From Asticcacaulis sp. (GTDB taxonomy: Bacteria > Pseudomonadota > Alphaproteobacteria > Caulobacterales > Caulobacteraceae), in NCBI RefSeq assembly GCF_020217185.1, contig NZ_JAIWNX010000278.1, forward strand, positions 1-10,000: a DNA stretch of 10,000 nucleotides. The letters are read 5' to 3'. The position numbers and the translations under genes were made by a program. Of the stretch, positions 1 to 7,822 are shown piece by piece. Each line of letters opens with the position of its first letter. Within the stretch, counting starts at the first letter, position 1. The notes beneath the pieces were generated by a model. It was not told the DNA's origin. It was given only the letters and a program-made list of their open reading frames with translations, and did not search any database.

Positions 1-964
<964 letters not shown>

Positions 965-970
965 CGGGGT

Positions 971-989
971 CTGGGGCCTGCGGCCCCAG
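971..989. repeat. GC-rich hairpin just after the rpoD stop
   Basis: Perfect 8-bp inverted repeat, CTGGGGCC / GGCCCCAG, with a 3-nt loop, starting 7 nt after the rpoD stop codon. It has no T-run of its own. It may protect the 3' end of the mRNA or help the terminator that follows. Confidence 0.7.
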
Positions 990-997
990 ATCTTCTA

Positions 998-1040
998 CCA
1001 AAGAAAAAGCCTCGCTTCCTAAGCGAGGCTTTTTCTTTGG
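998..1040. terminator. Bidirectional intrinsic terminator between rpoD and folC
   Basis: A perfect 20-bp inverted repeat with a 3-nt loop: left arm 998-1017, loop 1018-1020, right arm 1021-1040. The GC-rich core (GCCTCGCTT/AAGCGAGGC) is flanked by an A-run on the left and a T-run (TTTTTCTTT) on the right. It can therefore end rpoD transcription on the plus strand and folC transcription on the minus strand, fitting the convergent arrangement. Confidence 0.93.
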
Positions 1041-1050
1041 TTACAGGGTT

Positions 1051-1071
1051 TGTGGGGTCACAGACCCCACA
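1051..1071. repeat. GC-rich hairpin just after the folC stop
   Basis: Perfect 9-bp inverted repeat, TGTGGGGTC / GACCCCACA, with an ACA loop. It lies about 20 bp beyond the folC stop, so it is the first structure a folC transcript would form. Its right part (CAGACCCC, 1061-1068) is also complementary to GGGGTCTG at 966-973, so an alternative long-range pairing exists. Confidence 0.7.
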
Positions 1072-1091
1072 CCCCTTTAATTGAGAGACCA

Positions 1092-2390
1092 TTAAACAGG
1101 CCACGTATCCGATGACAGAGCCAGCACGTCACCCGCCAGATAGAGCGACCCACAGATCAGCACGCGCGCGGGGCCGTCGGTGATACGCGACATAGCTTCC
1201 GTTACGCTCTCCGCAACGGTCGCGGCAAAGCCGCTTTGGGCCGCCCTGGCCGCCAGCTCGGCGGGCGGGATGACGGCCTCAGACGAAAAGCCGACGCAGG
1301 TCATTTTGGCATTAAGCCCTTTGAAATGCGCGAAAAATTCGGTCGCGTCCTTGGTATTGATCAGCCCACAGATCAAATGCAATGGCTTGGGGTCACGCGC
1401 CTGTAACCGGTCGATATGGGCGCGCAGGGCCCGCGCCGCGTGCGGATTGTGCCCGCCATCGAGCCACAGTTCCGAGCCTTCCGGTAGCGCCGCCACCAAA
1501 GGTCCGGCTTTCAAACGCTGCATCCGCGCGGGCCAGACGGCGGCTTGCAAGCCCTGATCCATGGCCTCTGACGACCAGCCCATCAGTCGCGCCGCCTTGA
1601 TGGCCAGAGCCGCATTGTCAATCTGGTGCGCACCGGGCAGACGCGGCAGGCTGAGGTCGAGCAAGGCGTCTTCGTCCTGAAAAACGAGGCGCCCGTTTTC
1701 TTCGTGCGCTTCAAATCCTTGGCCTGCCGTATAGAGCGGACTGCGCGCCTTGAGGGCGGCGCGTTCGATGACGGCTTCGGCTTCATCCGCCTGACGCGCG
1801 CTGATGACCGGGCAACCGGGTTTGATGATCCCGGCCTTCTGCTTGGCGATAGTGGTCAGGTCATTGCCCAGAAAGGCCTGATGATCGTAGTCGATCGGCG
1901 TGATGATACTGATCTTCGGTGCACGGACTATATTGGTGGCGTCCAGCAAACCGCCCAACCCGGTTTCGAGCAGCAGCACATCGGCGTCGACCTCCGCAAA
2001 GGCCAGAAAGGCGGCGGCGGTTGTCGCTTCGAAAAAGGTCAGGGGCTCGCCGGCATTGGCTTTTTCCACGCGATCCAGCACGTCCGCCAGATAATCGTCC
2101 GTAATCAGAGTACCGGCCACACGGATGCGTTCGGCAAAGCGCACCAGATGTGGCGAGGTATAGACATGAACGCGCAGACCCTGCGCCTCGGCCATCGCCC
2201 GCAGGAGCGCCAGGGTCGAACCCTTGCCATTCGTGCCGGCCACATGGATCACCGGCGGCAGACGATCCTGCGGATTGCCCAAAGCCTCACAGACCCGCAG
2301 CATACGATCCAGCGTCAGGTCGATCTTCTTGGGGTGAAGCGCTTTGAGCCGCTCCAGCGGCGCATCAAAGGGTAACAGGCGGTCGGTCAT
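1092..2390 (-). CDS. folC: Bifunctional folylpolyglutamate synthase / dihydrofolate synthase
   Basis: FolC joins glutamate to dihydropteroate (making dihydrofolate) and adds further glutamates to tetrahydrofolates, using ATP, in the cytoplasm. At 432 residues it has the usual FolC length. Visible motifs: the P-loop AGTNGKGST (about residues 51-59), TSPHLVRFAERI (79-90), LETGLGGLLDATN (141-153), the metal-site segment TPIDYDHQAFLG (164-175), IAKQKAGIIKPG (181-192), and the C-terminal-domain motif LDGGHNPHAAR. The start is an ATG with AAGGGG about 4 nt upstream. It is the last gene of the accD-side run, 27 bp after the small membrane-protein gene, and ends into the hairpin cluster shared with rpoD. 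The accD–folC order is common in Alphaproteobacteria. MurC-type ligases are the only close alternative and the folate-type P-loop context argues against them. Confidence 0.96.
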   Translation of the reverse strand: MTDRLLPFDAPLERLKALHPKKIDLTLDRMLRVCEALGNPQDRLPPVIHVAGTNGKGSTLALLRAMAEAQGLRVHVYTSPHLVRFAERIRVAGTLITDDYLADVLDRVEKANAGEPLTFFEATTAAAFLAFAEVDADVLLLETGLGGLLDATNIVRAPKISIITPIDYDHQAFLGNDLTTIAKQKAGIIKPGCPVISARQADEAEAVIERAALKARSPLYTAGQGFEAHEENGRLVFQDEDALLDLSLPRLPGAHQIDNAALAIKAARLMGWSSEAMDQGLQAAVWPARMQRLKAGPLVAALPEGSELWLDGGHNPHAARALRAHIDRLQARDPKPLHLICGLINTKDATEFFAHFKGLNAKMTCVGFSSEAVIPPAELAARAAQSGFAATVAESVTEAMSRITDGPARVLICGSLYLAGDVLALSSDTWPV

Positions 2391-2417
2391 ACCGCCCCTT
2401 TAGCATCTCTACCAGAC

Positions 2418-2915
2418 TTAAGGGAGAGCTTTCGCCACATCCCTGTCAGGACGACGGATGAACCAAGCAACTGAGCCCGCGACAAAGCCTGCGGCAGCAC
2501 AGACTAACTGTAACTCAAGATTGTAGACTATAAACAGAGACATAATGCCCCCTGCCGCCGCCGAGAACACTACATGAAGAGAGTAACCCGTTTGGTGATA
2601 TCTTTGCAAAATGGCTTGGACCGGGAGACCAAGAGCCACAAACGGCACCAGTATCGCTCCAAAAACAATAGCGAAAAGTCCTATGAATCCTGGATTAATT
2701 AGAAACTCTACGCCTTCCTCAATGGAAGTGGCGGAGACAAATAGAGATTCCAGATATACAAGAAGCAAAAAGGCACCTGCTCCTGCCGCAGCGCCAGCAA
2801 CGGATGCATAAAGCGATTTAATCAGCGGCCAGTAGCTATCAAATTTCACAGGCTCCCCCTCATCACCTGCGCCCGCTACGGGTGCAGGGTCAATGACCCT
2901 GCCGCCGTTTGCCAT
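2418..2915 (-). CDS. Unrecognised small integral membrane protein (about 4 TM segments)
   Basis: I do not recognise a family. The 165-residue product has a short polar N-terminus and four hydrophobic stretches (about 37-60, 77-98, 112-131, 136-153), with a basic tail (RRPDRDVAKALP), so it is probably an inner-membrane protein. It overlaps the 3' end of accD by 26 bp if the ATG at 2915 is used. A GTG at 2849 (residue 23, VKFDSYWP) has a better ribosome site, GAGG about 8 nt upstream, and would give a 143-residue protein without overlap; all four membrane segments remain. I cannot decide between them. By hand count 208 of 420 bases (50%) between 2461 and 2880 are G or C, clearly below the adjacent accD and folC, and the codon choice is correspondingly more AT-ended. 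It sits between accD and folC, which are often adjacent, suggesting a later insertion. The uninterrupted frame and operon-like spacing argue that it is a real gene. Confidence 0.7.
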   Translation of the reverse strand: MANGGRVIDPAPVAGAGDEGEPVKFDSYWPLIKSLYASVAGAAAGAGAFLLLVYLESLFVSATSIEEGVEFLINPGFIGLFAIVFGAILVPFVALGLPVQAILQRYHQTGYSLHVVFSAAAGGIMSLFIVYNLELQLVCAAAGFVAGSVAWFIRRPDRDVAKALP

Positions 2916-3828
2916 CCATCAGCATGGACATCAGTGCGCCCAGAACTTCGGGAAGCTCCGCACGCGGAACAACCCGGTCCACCATACCCTTATCCACCAG
3001 ATACTCGGCGCGCTGGAAGCCTTCGGGCAGCTTTTCGCGGATGGTGGTTTCGATGACGCGCGGCCCGGCAAAGCAGATCAGCGCGCCCGGTTCCGCCAGA
3101 TGGATGTCGCCCAGCATGGCATAGGAGGCCGACACGCCCCCGGTGGTCGGGTCGGTCAGGACAACGATATAGGGCAGTTGCGCGGCCTTCAGTTCCTGAA
3201 TGGCCAGCGTCGTGCGCGCCAGTTGCATCAGGGACAGGGTGCCCTCCTGCATGCGCGCCCCGCCCGAAGCCGTGATGGCGACCATAGGCACCTTGCGCTC
3301 AACGGCGTAGCGGCAGGCGGCGATAAAGGCTTCACCGGCCGCCATGCCGAGCGAACCGCCCATAAAGGTAAAGTCCTGCACCAGCACGACGCAGGGCACG
3401 TCCGACACCTTGCCATAGCCGATCTGCATGGTGTCCTTGGCACCCGACGCCTCACGCGCGGCCTTCAGGCGCTGCGCATAGGGCTTGCCGTCGGAAAAAT
3501 GCAGTGGGTCTTCGGGCACGGCGGGCGTATCGAGCGCTTCATATTCGCCGTTGTCGAAGGTGAAGGACAGGCGCGTCTGGGCATTGATGCGCATGTGCCG
3601 ACCGGTCGGCGTCACCCACAGCGACGCTTCGAGGTCGGGGCGGTAGATCATCTCGCCCGTATCGGGGTCCTTGACCCACAGGTTTTCGGGCGTTTCACGC
3701 TTGGACACAAATTTGGAGACGCCGGGGGCAATCTTGGCGAGCCATCCACCGCTGTCGCGGCGGTCCGTGGGTCGGGCGGTATTCGTCAAGGCGCGTCTAC
3801 TCTTGGCTAATTTATCGGCAATGGCCAT
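2890..3828 (-). CDS. accD: Acetyl-CoA carboxylase carboxyltransferase subunit beta
   Basis: AccD pairs with AccA to move the carboxyl group from biotin-BCCP to acetyl-CoA, giving malonyl-CoA, the committed step of fatty-acid synthesis. The 312-residue length is normal. The crotonase-like core is intact: GGSLGMAAGE (157-166), TASGGARMQEG (187-197), LTDPTTGGVSASYAMLGD (224-241), EPGALICFAGPRVIE (246-260) and LPEGFQRAEYL (267-277). The N-terminal segment that normally forms the zinc ribbon is recognisable (ENLWVKDPDTGEMIYR … WVTPTGRHMR, residues 49-80), but all four expected cysteines are replaced (Asp54, Thr57, Thr73, Gly76). The start is an ATG with only a weak upstream GGAG, about 13 nt away. 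It lies 115 bp downstream of trpA and its 3' end overlaps the next gene if that gene starts at 2915. The trpFBA–accD–folC order is shared by many alphaproteobacteria. Confidence 0.96.
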   Translation of the reverse strand: MAIADKLAKSRRALTNTARPTDRRDSGGWLAKIAPGVSKFVSKRETPENLWVKDPDTGEMIYRPDLEASLWVTPTGRHMRINAQTRLSFTFDNGEYEALDTPAVPEDPLHFSDGKPYAQRLKAAREASGAKDTMQIGYGKVSDVPCVVLVQDFTFMGGSLGMAAGEAFIAACRYAVERKVPMVAITASGGARMQEGTLSLMQLARTTLAIQELKAAQLPYIVVLTDPTTGGVSASYAMLGDIHLAEPGALICFAGPRVIETTIREKLPEGFQRAEYLVDKGMVDRVVPRAELPEVLGALMSMLMDGKRRQGH

Positions 3829-3895
3829 GTAAGGTCACTAACTCCGGGGGCGCTCAAAAATCTATGCGTTTTTTTCTGAGGTGAGCCGTGCCAAT

Positions 3896-3915
3896 AAAGG
3901 GTTAATGAACCCTTT
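3896..3915. repeat. Inverted repeat in the trpA–accD gap
   Basis: Perfect 8-bp inverted repeat AAAGGGTT / AACCCTTT with a 4-nt loop, about 30 bp beyond the trpA stop. On the minus strand it is followed by ATTGG rather than a T-run, so it is at best a weak terminator; it could be an attenuating or mRNA-stabilising hairpin. The remaining gap up to accD contains a run of seven T on the plus strand (3870-3876) but no convincing promoter. Confidence 0.45.
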
Positions 3916-3943
3916 CATTCACCGGCTTCCACAGTTTGAGGGC

Positions 3944-4762
3944 CTAGTTTCTCGCGTTACGGACAGCCTGAGCCAAAAGGCTCGCGGTTTCCAGCACTTT
4001 TGTGCTGGATGGGGAATTTTCAAGTAAAGATTTCGCTATTGCGTCCACCAGCACCGAGCCGACAACGCTGCCATCGGCGATGCGGGCCACTTCGGCGGCG
4101 CGCTCCGGCGTCTTGATGCCGAAGCCGACCACGACGGGCAGGTTGGCGACCTCACGCACATGGGCCACGGCCTCACGGATACCTTCGGCATTGACTTCCT
4201 TGACGCCGGTGACACCGGCCACCGAGACGTAATAGACAAAGCCCTTGGTGCGCTTCACCAGCGTTTTCAGACGGTTGTCGTCGCTGGTCGGCGTGATCAG
4301 GCGGATCAGCGCCACATCGGCGGCGTCCAGCGCGTCAATCAGACGCTCGGCCTCTTCCGGTGGACAATCGACGACGATGACGCCATCGACACCCGCCTTA
4401 GCGCAGGCTTCGGCAAAGGCCGGATAGCCCATATTCTCAACGGGGTTCATATACCCCATCAGAATCAGCGGCGTTTCGGCGTCCGATTCACGAAAGCGTG
4501 AAGCCAGGGCAAACACGTCGGCCATCTTTGTGCCGTTCTTCAGCGAACGTTCGGCGGCAAGCTGAATGATCGGGCCTTCGGCCATCGGGTCGGAGAAGGG
4601 GAAGCCCAGCTCGATAATGTCGGCCCCGGCCTCCACCAGCCCTTTCAACAGGTCGAAAGAGGTGTCGAGGTCCGGATCGCCGGCCATGATGTAGGAGACA
4701 AAAGCCGCCCGATTCTCCGCCTTGAGTTGGGCGAAGTGGGCGTCGATACGCGCGACTGACAC
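3944..4762 (-). CDS. trpA: Tryptophan synthase alpha subunit
   Basis: TrpA cleaves indole-3-glycerol phosphate to indole and glyceraldehyde-3-phosphate; the indole is channelled to TrpB in the alpha2-beta2 complex. The 272-residue TIM barrel shows FVSYIMAGDP (21-30), the active-site strand IIELGFPFSDPMAEGP with Glu51 equal to E. coli Glu49, loop VYYVSVAGVTG, and the phosphate-binding VGFGI and GSVVGS segments. The position of E. coli catalytic Asp60 is a glutamate here (Glu62, in DPMAEG). The start is a GTG at 4762, only 2 bp after the trpB stop, with GGGGA about 10 nt upstream inside the end of trpB; this tight coupling fits the equimolar need of the two subunits. No better in-frame start is seen. 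Confidence 0.97.
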   Translation of the reverse strand: MSVARIDAHFAQLKAENRAAFVSYIMAGDPDLDTSFDLLKGLVEAGADIIELGFPFSDPMAEGPIIQLAAERSLKNGTKMADVFALASRFRESDAETPLILMGYMNPVENMGYPAFAEACAKAGVDGVIVVDCPPEEAERLIDALDAADVALIRLITPTSDDNRLKTLVKRTKGFVYYVSVAGVTGVKEVNAEGIREAVAHVREVANLPVVVGFGIKTPERAAEVARIADGSVVGSVLVDAIAKSLLENSPSSTKVLETASLLAQAVRNARN

Positions 4763-4764
4763 GG

Positions 4765-5994
4765 TTAGAGATTCCCCATTTGCTGACCGAGCGCCTTGGC
4801 GACGGTGAAAATGTCCTTATCGCCCCGACCCGACAGGTTGAGCACGATGACGCCGCCCTTACCGACCTCCTTGGCCAGATCGCCCAAGCGAGCAATGGCG
4901 TGCGAGGATTCGAGCGCCGGAATAATGCCTTCGAGGCGCGAGGTGAGCTGGAACGCCTCCAGAGCCTCTTCGTCGGTGGCATAGACGTAGCGCGCGCGGC
5001 CCGTATCGAACAGGTGGGCGTGTTCCGGCCCGATGCCCGGATAGTCAAGACCGGCCGAGATCGAGTGGCCTTCGAGAATCTGACCGTCCTCGTCCTGAAG
5101 CAGGTAGGTGCGGTTGCCATGCAGCACGCCCGGACGGCCGCCATTCAGCGAGGCGGCGTGTCCGTTATACACATCCAGCCCGTGACCAGCGGCTTCGACG
5201 CCGACAATCTTCACGCTCTCATCGTCGATGAAGGGGTGGAACATGCCGATGGCGTTCGAGCCCCCGCCGACGCAGGCGATCACAGCGTCAGGCAGGCGGC
5301 CTTCAGCCTCCAGAATCTGCTGGCGCGTCTCCTTGCCGATGATGGTCTGGAAGTCGCGAACCATTTCCGGATAGGGGTGCATACCGGCGGCGGTGCCGAT
5401 CATATAGTAGGTGTCGTGGACATTGGTGACCCAGTCACGCAGCGCCTCGTTCATGGCGTCCTTCAGCGTACCATTGCCGTTGGTCACCGGGTGCACCTTG
5501 GTGCCCATCAGTTGCATACGGAAAACATTGGGCTTTTGACGTTCAACGTCCAGCGCGCCCATATAGACCGTACACGGAAGATCGAACTTGGCGCACACCG
5601 TGGCTGAGGCCACGCCGTGCTGACCGGCTCCGGTTTCGGCGATGATGCGCGTGCGGCCCATGCGGCGCGCCAGCAGGATCTGACCGATGCAGTTATTGAT
5701 CTTGTGCGCGCCGGTGTGGTTCAGCTCTTCGCGCTTGAAATAGATTTTGGCACCCCCGAAATGCTCGGTCAGGCGCTCCGCCAGATAGAGCGGGCTGGGG
5801 CGACCGACGAAGTATTTGAGAAGATGGTGGTACTCCGCCCAGAAGGCCTCATCCTGTTTCGCCTGCGCCCATGCTTCGCCCAGTTCGAGAACGAGCGGCA
5901 TGAGGGTTTCGGGGACATAGAGCCCACCGAACTCGCCGAAGCGCCCCTTGGCGTCCGGCATATTGTAGCGATTGGTCAGGATGGCGTCATCCAC
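4765..5994 (-). CDS. trpB: Tryptophan synthase beta subunit
   Basis: TrpB is the PLP enzyme that condenses indole with serine to give tryptophan. At 409 residues it is a TrpB1-type protein. Seen: [17 protein letters not shown] near the N-terminus; the PLP lysine in [11 protein letters not shown] (Lys98); [11 protein letters not shown] with the catalytic Glu120; the cofactor phosphate loop [26 protein letters not shown]; and LSGRGDKD at the C-terminus. The start is GTG at 5994, supported by AGAAGGA about 9 nt upstream; an ATG overlapping it is out of frame. It follows trpF by 19 bp and precedes trpA by 2 bp, so the three genes form one translational unit. All key residues checked by eye are present, so it should be active. 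Confidence 0.98.
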   Translation of the reverse strand: MDDAILTNRYNMPDAKGRFGEFGGLYVPETLMPLVLELGEAWAQAKQDEAFWAEYHHLLKYFVGRPSPLYLAERLTEHFGGAKIYFKREELNHTGAHKINNCIGQILLARRMGRTRIIAETGAGQHGVASATVCAKFDLPCTVYMGALDVERQKPNVFRMQLMGTKVHPVTNGNGTLKDAMNEALRDWVTNVHDTYYMIGTAAGMHPYPEMVRDFQTIIGKETRQQILEAEGRLPDAVIACVGGGSNAIGMFHPFIDDESVKIVGVEAAGHGLDVYNGHAASLNGGRPGVLHGNRTYLLQDEDGQILEGHSISAGLDYPGIGPEHAHLFDTGRARYVYATDEEALEAFQLTSRLEGIIPALESSHAIARLGDLAKEVGKGGVIVLNLSGRGDKDIFTVAKALGQQMGNL

Positions 5995-6013
5995 GGTGAA
6001 AGGTCCTTCTGGA

Positions 6014-6676
6014 TTAAAGCTCTTTTACGGCCTTAAGAAACTGAGAGATCAGTGCTGCGTCTTTTAGTCCCGGTGCCCGCTCAACACCAGAAGAAACATC
6101 GACCATCTTCGCTTTCGACTGCGAAACCGCCTCGGCGACGTTCCAGGGGGTCAGCCCCCCGGCCAGCAGCCACGGGCGTGACGACGGGTAGCCCTCCATC
6201 AGCGTCCAGTCGAAACGCGCCCCGACCCCACCGGGCAGGGTGGCATCCTTCGGCGGCTTGGCATCAAACAGCAAATGCTCAACCACGTCTTCATAAGGCG
6301 CGGCGGCGAGCACATCGGCGCGGCTTTCGACGCTGATGGCCTTGATCAGCGGAATGCCAAAGCGCGCGCGGATATGGCGGACACGCTCAGGGCTTTCATG
6401 GCCATGCAGCTGGATCAGGTCGGGCCGAACCTTTTGCATGAGGGCCTCAAGCAGCGCATCGTCCGGATCGACCACAACGCTGACGCACTGCGTTTTTTTA
6501 TTCACGTGCGCAGTATAGGAAGTCGCATTTGCAATCAACTGCGCCATGCGATCCAAGTCAAGATGCCTCGGGCTTTTCGGAAATGAGATGAAGCCCAACA
6601 TGCCAGCGCTGTCATCTATCGCTATGCGAGCGCTATCATCATCCGTAATACCGCAGATTTTCGCCTTAATCGTCAT
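6014..6676 (-). CDS. trpF: Phosphoribosylanthranilate isomerase
   Basis: TrpF performs the Amadori rearrangement of N-(5'-phosphoribosyl)anthranilate to the carboxyphenylamino-deoxyribulose phosphate, two steps before TrpA. The 220-residue length is normal for a free-standing enzyme. Seen: KICGI with the general-base Cys8, [12 protein letters not shown] (the GFxFxxxSPR signature), LIQLHGHE (88-94), the general-acid Asp138 in LLFDAK, the PGG/GxGxxFDW segment, [10 protein letters not shown], and VDVSSGVE (phosphate site), all in order. The ATG start has AAGG about 6 nt upstream. It is the first gene of the trpFBA run and faces a divergent gene across 121 bp rich in inverted repeats. No leader peptide with tryptophan codons is evident. 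Confidence 0.97.
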   Translation of the reverse strand: MTIKAKICGITDDDSARIAIDDSAGMLGFISFPKSPRHLDLDRMAQLIANATSYTAHVNKKTQCVSVVVDPDDALLEALMQKVRPDLIQLHGHESPERVRHIRARFGIPLIKAISVESRADVLAAAPYEDVVEHLLFDAKPPKDATLPGGVGARFDWTLMEGYPSSRPWLLAGGLTPWNVAEAVSQSKAKMVDVSSGVERAPGLKDAALISQFLKAVKEL

Positions 6677-6683
6677 GAAACGC

Positions 6684-6727
6684 CTTGATTTTTATATCAG
6701 ATGCGCCGAGCTTTAAGAAAAATCAAG
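6684..6727. promoter_or_regulatory. Inverted repeat in the trpF upstream region
   Basis: Perfect 10-bp arms, CTTGATTTTT (6684-6693) and AAAAATCAAG (6718-6727), separated by 24 bp, just upstream of the trpF start. In a trpF transcript starting further upstream, the 3' arm would end at the AAGG ribosome site and could mask it. Each arm is one mismatch from the IHF consensus WATCAANNNNTTR when read outward. A TATAAA-like -10 on the minus strand lies at 6691-6696, but with no good -35, so the role (RNA hairpin or DNA operator) is unresolved. Confidence 0.5.
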
Positions 6728-6745
6728 AATTAGCGCGCTAATTCT
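6726..6745. promoter_or_regulatory. Perfect 20-bp palindrome, candidate operator between trpF and the glucokinase-like gene
   Basis: AGAATTAGCGCGCTAATTCT is a perfect palindrome with no spacer, located about 50 bp upstream of both divergent start codons (6676 and 6798). Such a site suits a dimeric regulator. It also contains GCTAATTC on both strands, one mismatch from GCTANAWC, the -10 element described for Caulobacter housekeeping promoters, so it could equally be part of a divergent promoter pair. I did not recognise a known regulator motif. Confidence 0.6.
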
Positions 6746-6797
6746 CGACTCACATAAAACGCGCCGGACAAACGGCGCACCGTACAGGGGATAGTAT

Positions 6798-7742
6798 ATG
6801 ACCGCCGTTCTTTTGAGCGACCTCTCCAATAGTGCCCACATGAAGCTGGCGCTGGTAACGCCGGGGGCGCGCCCGACAGAGGCTACGCTGTATCCATGCA
6901 AGTCGATCGAAGAATTCAACGCTTCCATAGTCGATTTCCTCGAAGCCAACAACCAGCCTGAGCTGATGGCCGCGGCGGTTTCGGCCTGCGGCTGGGAGGT
7001 GGATGGCGGCTTTTCCATGCCCAATCATGGCTATCGCATCGACCGGCAGCACCTGCGCGAGCTTCTGAACATTCAGCGCCTGCACGTCGTCAATGACTGC
7101 GTGTGCAAGGCGATGGCGGTGGATCGTCTGTTCACCTCCGAACTGGTCAAGGTCTGTGGCGGCGAAGGCGAAGATGGGCAAGCCCGCGCCCTGGTCGGGG
7201 CCGGTCGCGGCCTTGGGCTGGCCGCGATCATTATGGATGATCTGGGACATCCGACGGTGCTGCCCTGCGAAGGCGGTCATGCCGATCTGGCGATAACAAC
7301 GCCGCGTGAAGCGCAGGTGTTTGAACACCTTGAGCGCAAATACGGCCACGTGTCACGCGAACGCGTCGTCAGTATGCAGGGGCTGGCGGAAATCTACGAA
7401 ATTTTGGGACAGGTGGACGCTGGCGACAACCGCCGCGTCAATGCTTCCGAGGTGGTCGCCCTCGCCCATACGGGTGATGCGCGGGCGCTTGAAGCCGTGA
7501 GTCTCAGTCAGGGCTTTCTGGCGGCTATGGCGTCGGACACGGCTCTGATGCTGGGGGCACGCGGCGGCATCTATCTGGCCGGTGAGTATGTGGAACTGAT
7601 CAGCGACCTGATCGACTGGAAGGGCTTTGAGGCGCGCTTCACTGACAAGGGGCGACTGCGTGGCTATATGCAGGACATACCGGTCTATCTCATCCGGGCG
7701 CGTGATCTGGAACTGATCGGTCTGACCACCCTGTTTGGGTAA
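6798..7742 (+). CDS. Glucokinase-family protein with degenerate phosphate-binding motif
   Basis: The 314-residue product aligns by eye along its whole length with bacterial glucokinase (Glk, the E. coli type), which phosphorylates glucose with ATP. Sugar-site residues are kept at nearly the same numbers as E. coli: Asn99-Asp100 (catalytic base, VVNDC), Glu158 and His161 (CEGGHADLA), Glu188 (SRERV). The ending GRLRGYMQDIPVYLI also matches. The nucleotide site is altered: the N-terminal DxGGTN motif is SDLSNSAHMK, the GAGTGLG loop reads GAGRGLG, and the late AGG motif is AGEYV. The frame is unbroken and codon use is ordinary, so it looks like a divergent functional protein, not a decayed gene. 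The ATG start has AGGGG 7 nt upstream. It could be a weak kinase, a kinase using a different phosphate donor, or a sugar-binding pseudokinase. No sugar metabolism genes are next to it, so I give no gene symbol. Confidence 0.85.
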   Translation: MTAVLLSDLSNSAHMKLALVTPGARPTEATLYPCKSIEEFNASIVDFLEANNQPELMAAAVSACGWEVDGGFSMPNHGYRIDRQHLRELLNIQRLHVVNDCVCKAMAVDRLFTSELVKVCGGEGEDGQARALVGAGRGLGLAAIIMDDLGHPTVLPCEGGHADLAITTPREAQVFEHLERKYGHVSRERVVSMQGLAEIYEILGQVDAGDNRRVNASEVVALAHTGDARALEAVSLSQGFLAAMASDTALMLGARGGIYLAGEYVELISDLIDWKGFEARFTDKGRLRGYMQDIPVYLIRARDLELIGLTTLFG

Positions 7743-7748
7743 AAGAAA

Positions 7749-7770
7749 AGGCGCGGAACTGACCGCGCCT
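7749..7770 (-). terminator. Hairpin with T-run on the minus strand, after the glucokinase-like gene
   Basis: Perfect 8-bp stem AGGCGCGG / CCGCGCCT with a 6-nt loop. Read on the minus strand it is followed by TTTTCTTTT, which runs into the stop codon of the plus-strand gene; on the plus strand no T-run follows. It is therefore oriented to end mscL-direction transcription, although it may also stabilise the plus-strand message. Confidence 0.7.
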
Positions 7771-7776
7771 CGTGAC

Positions 7777-7817
7777 TTATACCAACGGCCGAAGATGCTG
7801 ACCGCATCCGACCGTTG
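7777..7817. repeat. Two-tier hairpin in the intergenic palindrome cluster
   Basis: Outer arms CAACGG (7783-7788) and CCGTTG (7812-7817) enclose a second stem GATGC / GCATC (7794-7798, 7804-7808). The left side begins TTATACCAA, whose complement TTGGTAT is missing at the right end of this hairpin but occurs at 7897-7903. It resembles a REP-like palindromic element, an inference from its shape only. Confidence 0.45.
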
Positions 7818-7822
7818 AAAAC

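Noticed and set aside
1626..2375. Plus-strand open frame opposite folC (249 codons)
   Set aside because: Antisense shadow of folC with low-complexity composition and no family similarity.
2893..3810. Long plus-strand open frame opposite accD (305 codons)
   Set aside because: It is the antisense shadow of a clear accD gene, with histidine/glutamine/arginine-rich composition typical of GC-rich antisense frames and no recognisable domain.
4780..5607. Plus-strand open frame opposite trpB (275 codons)
   Set aside because: Antisense shadow of trpB; no domain and no ribosome site that outweighs the gene on the other strand.
6677..6797. Tryptophan leader peptide or attenuator before trpF
   Set aside because: No short frame with clustered tryptophan codons and no terminator with a T-run upstream of trpF was found.
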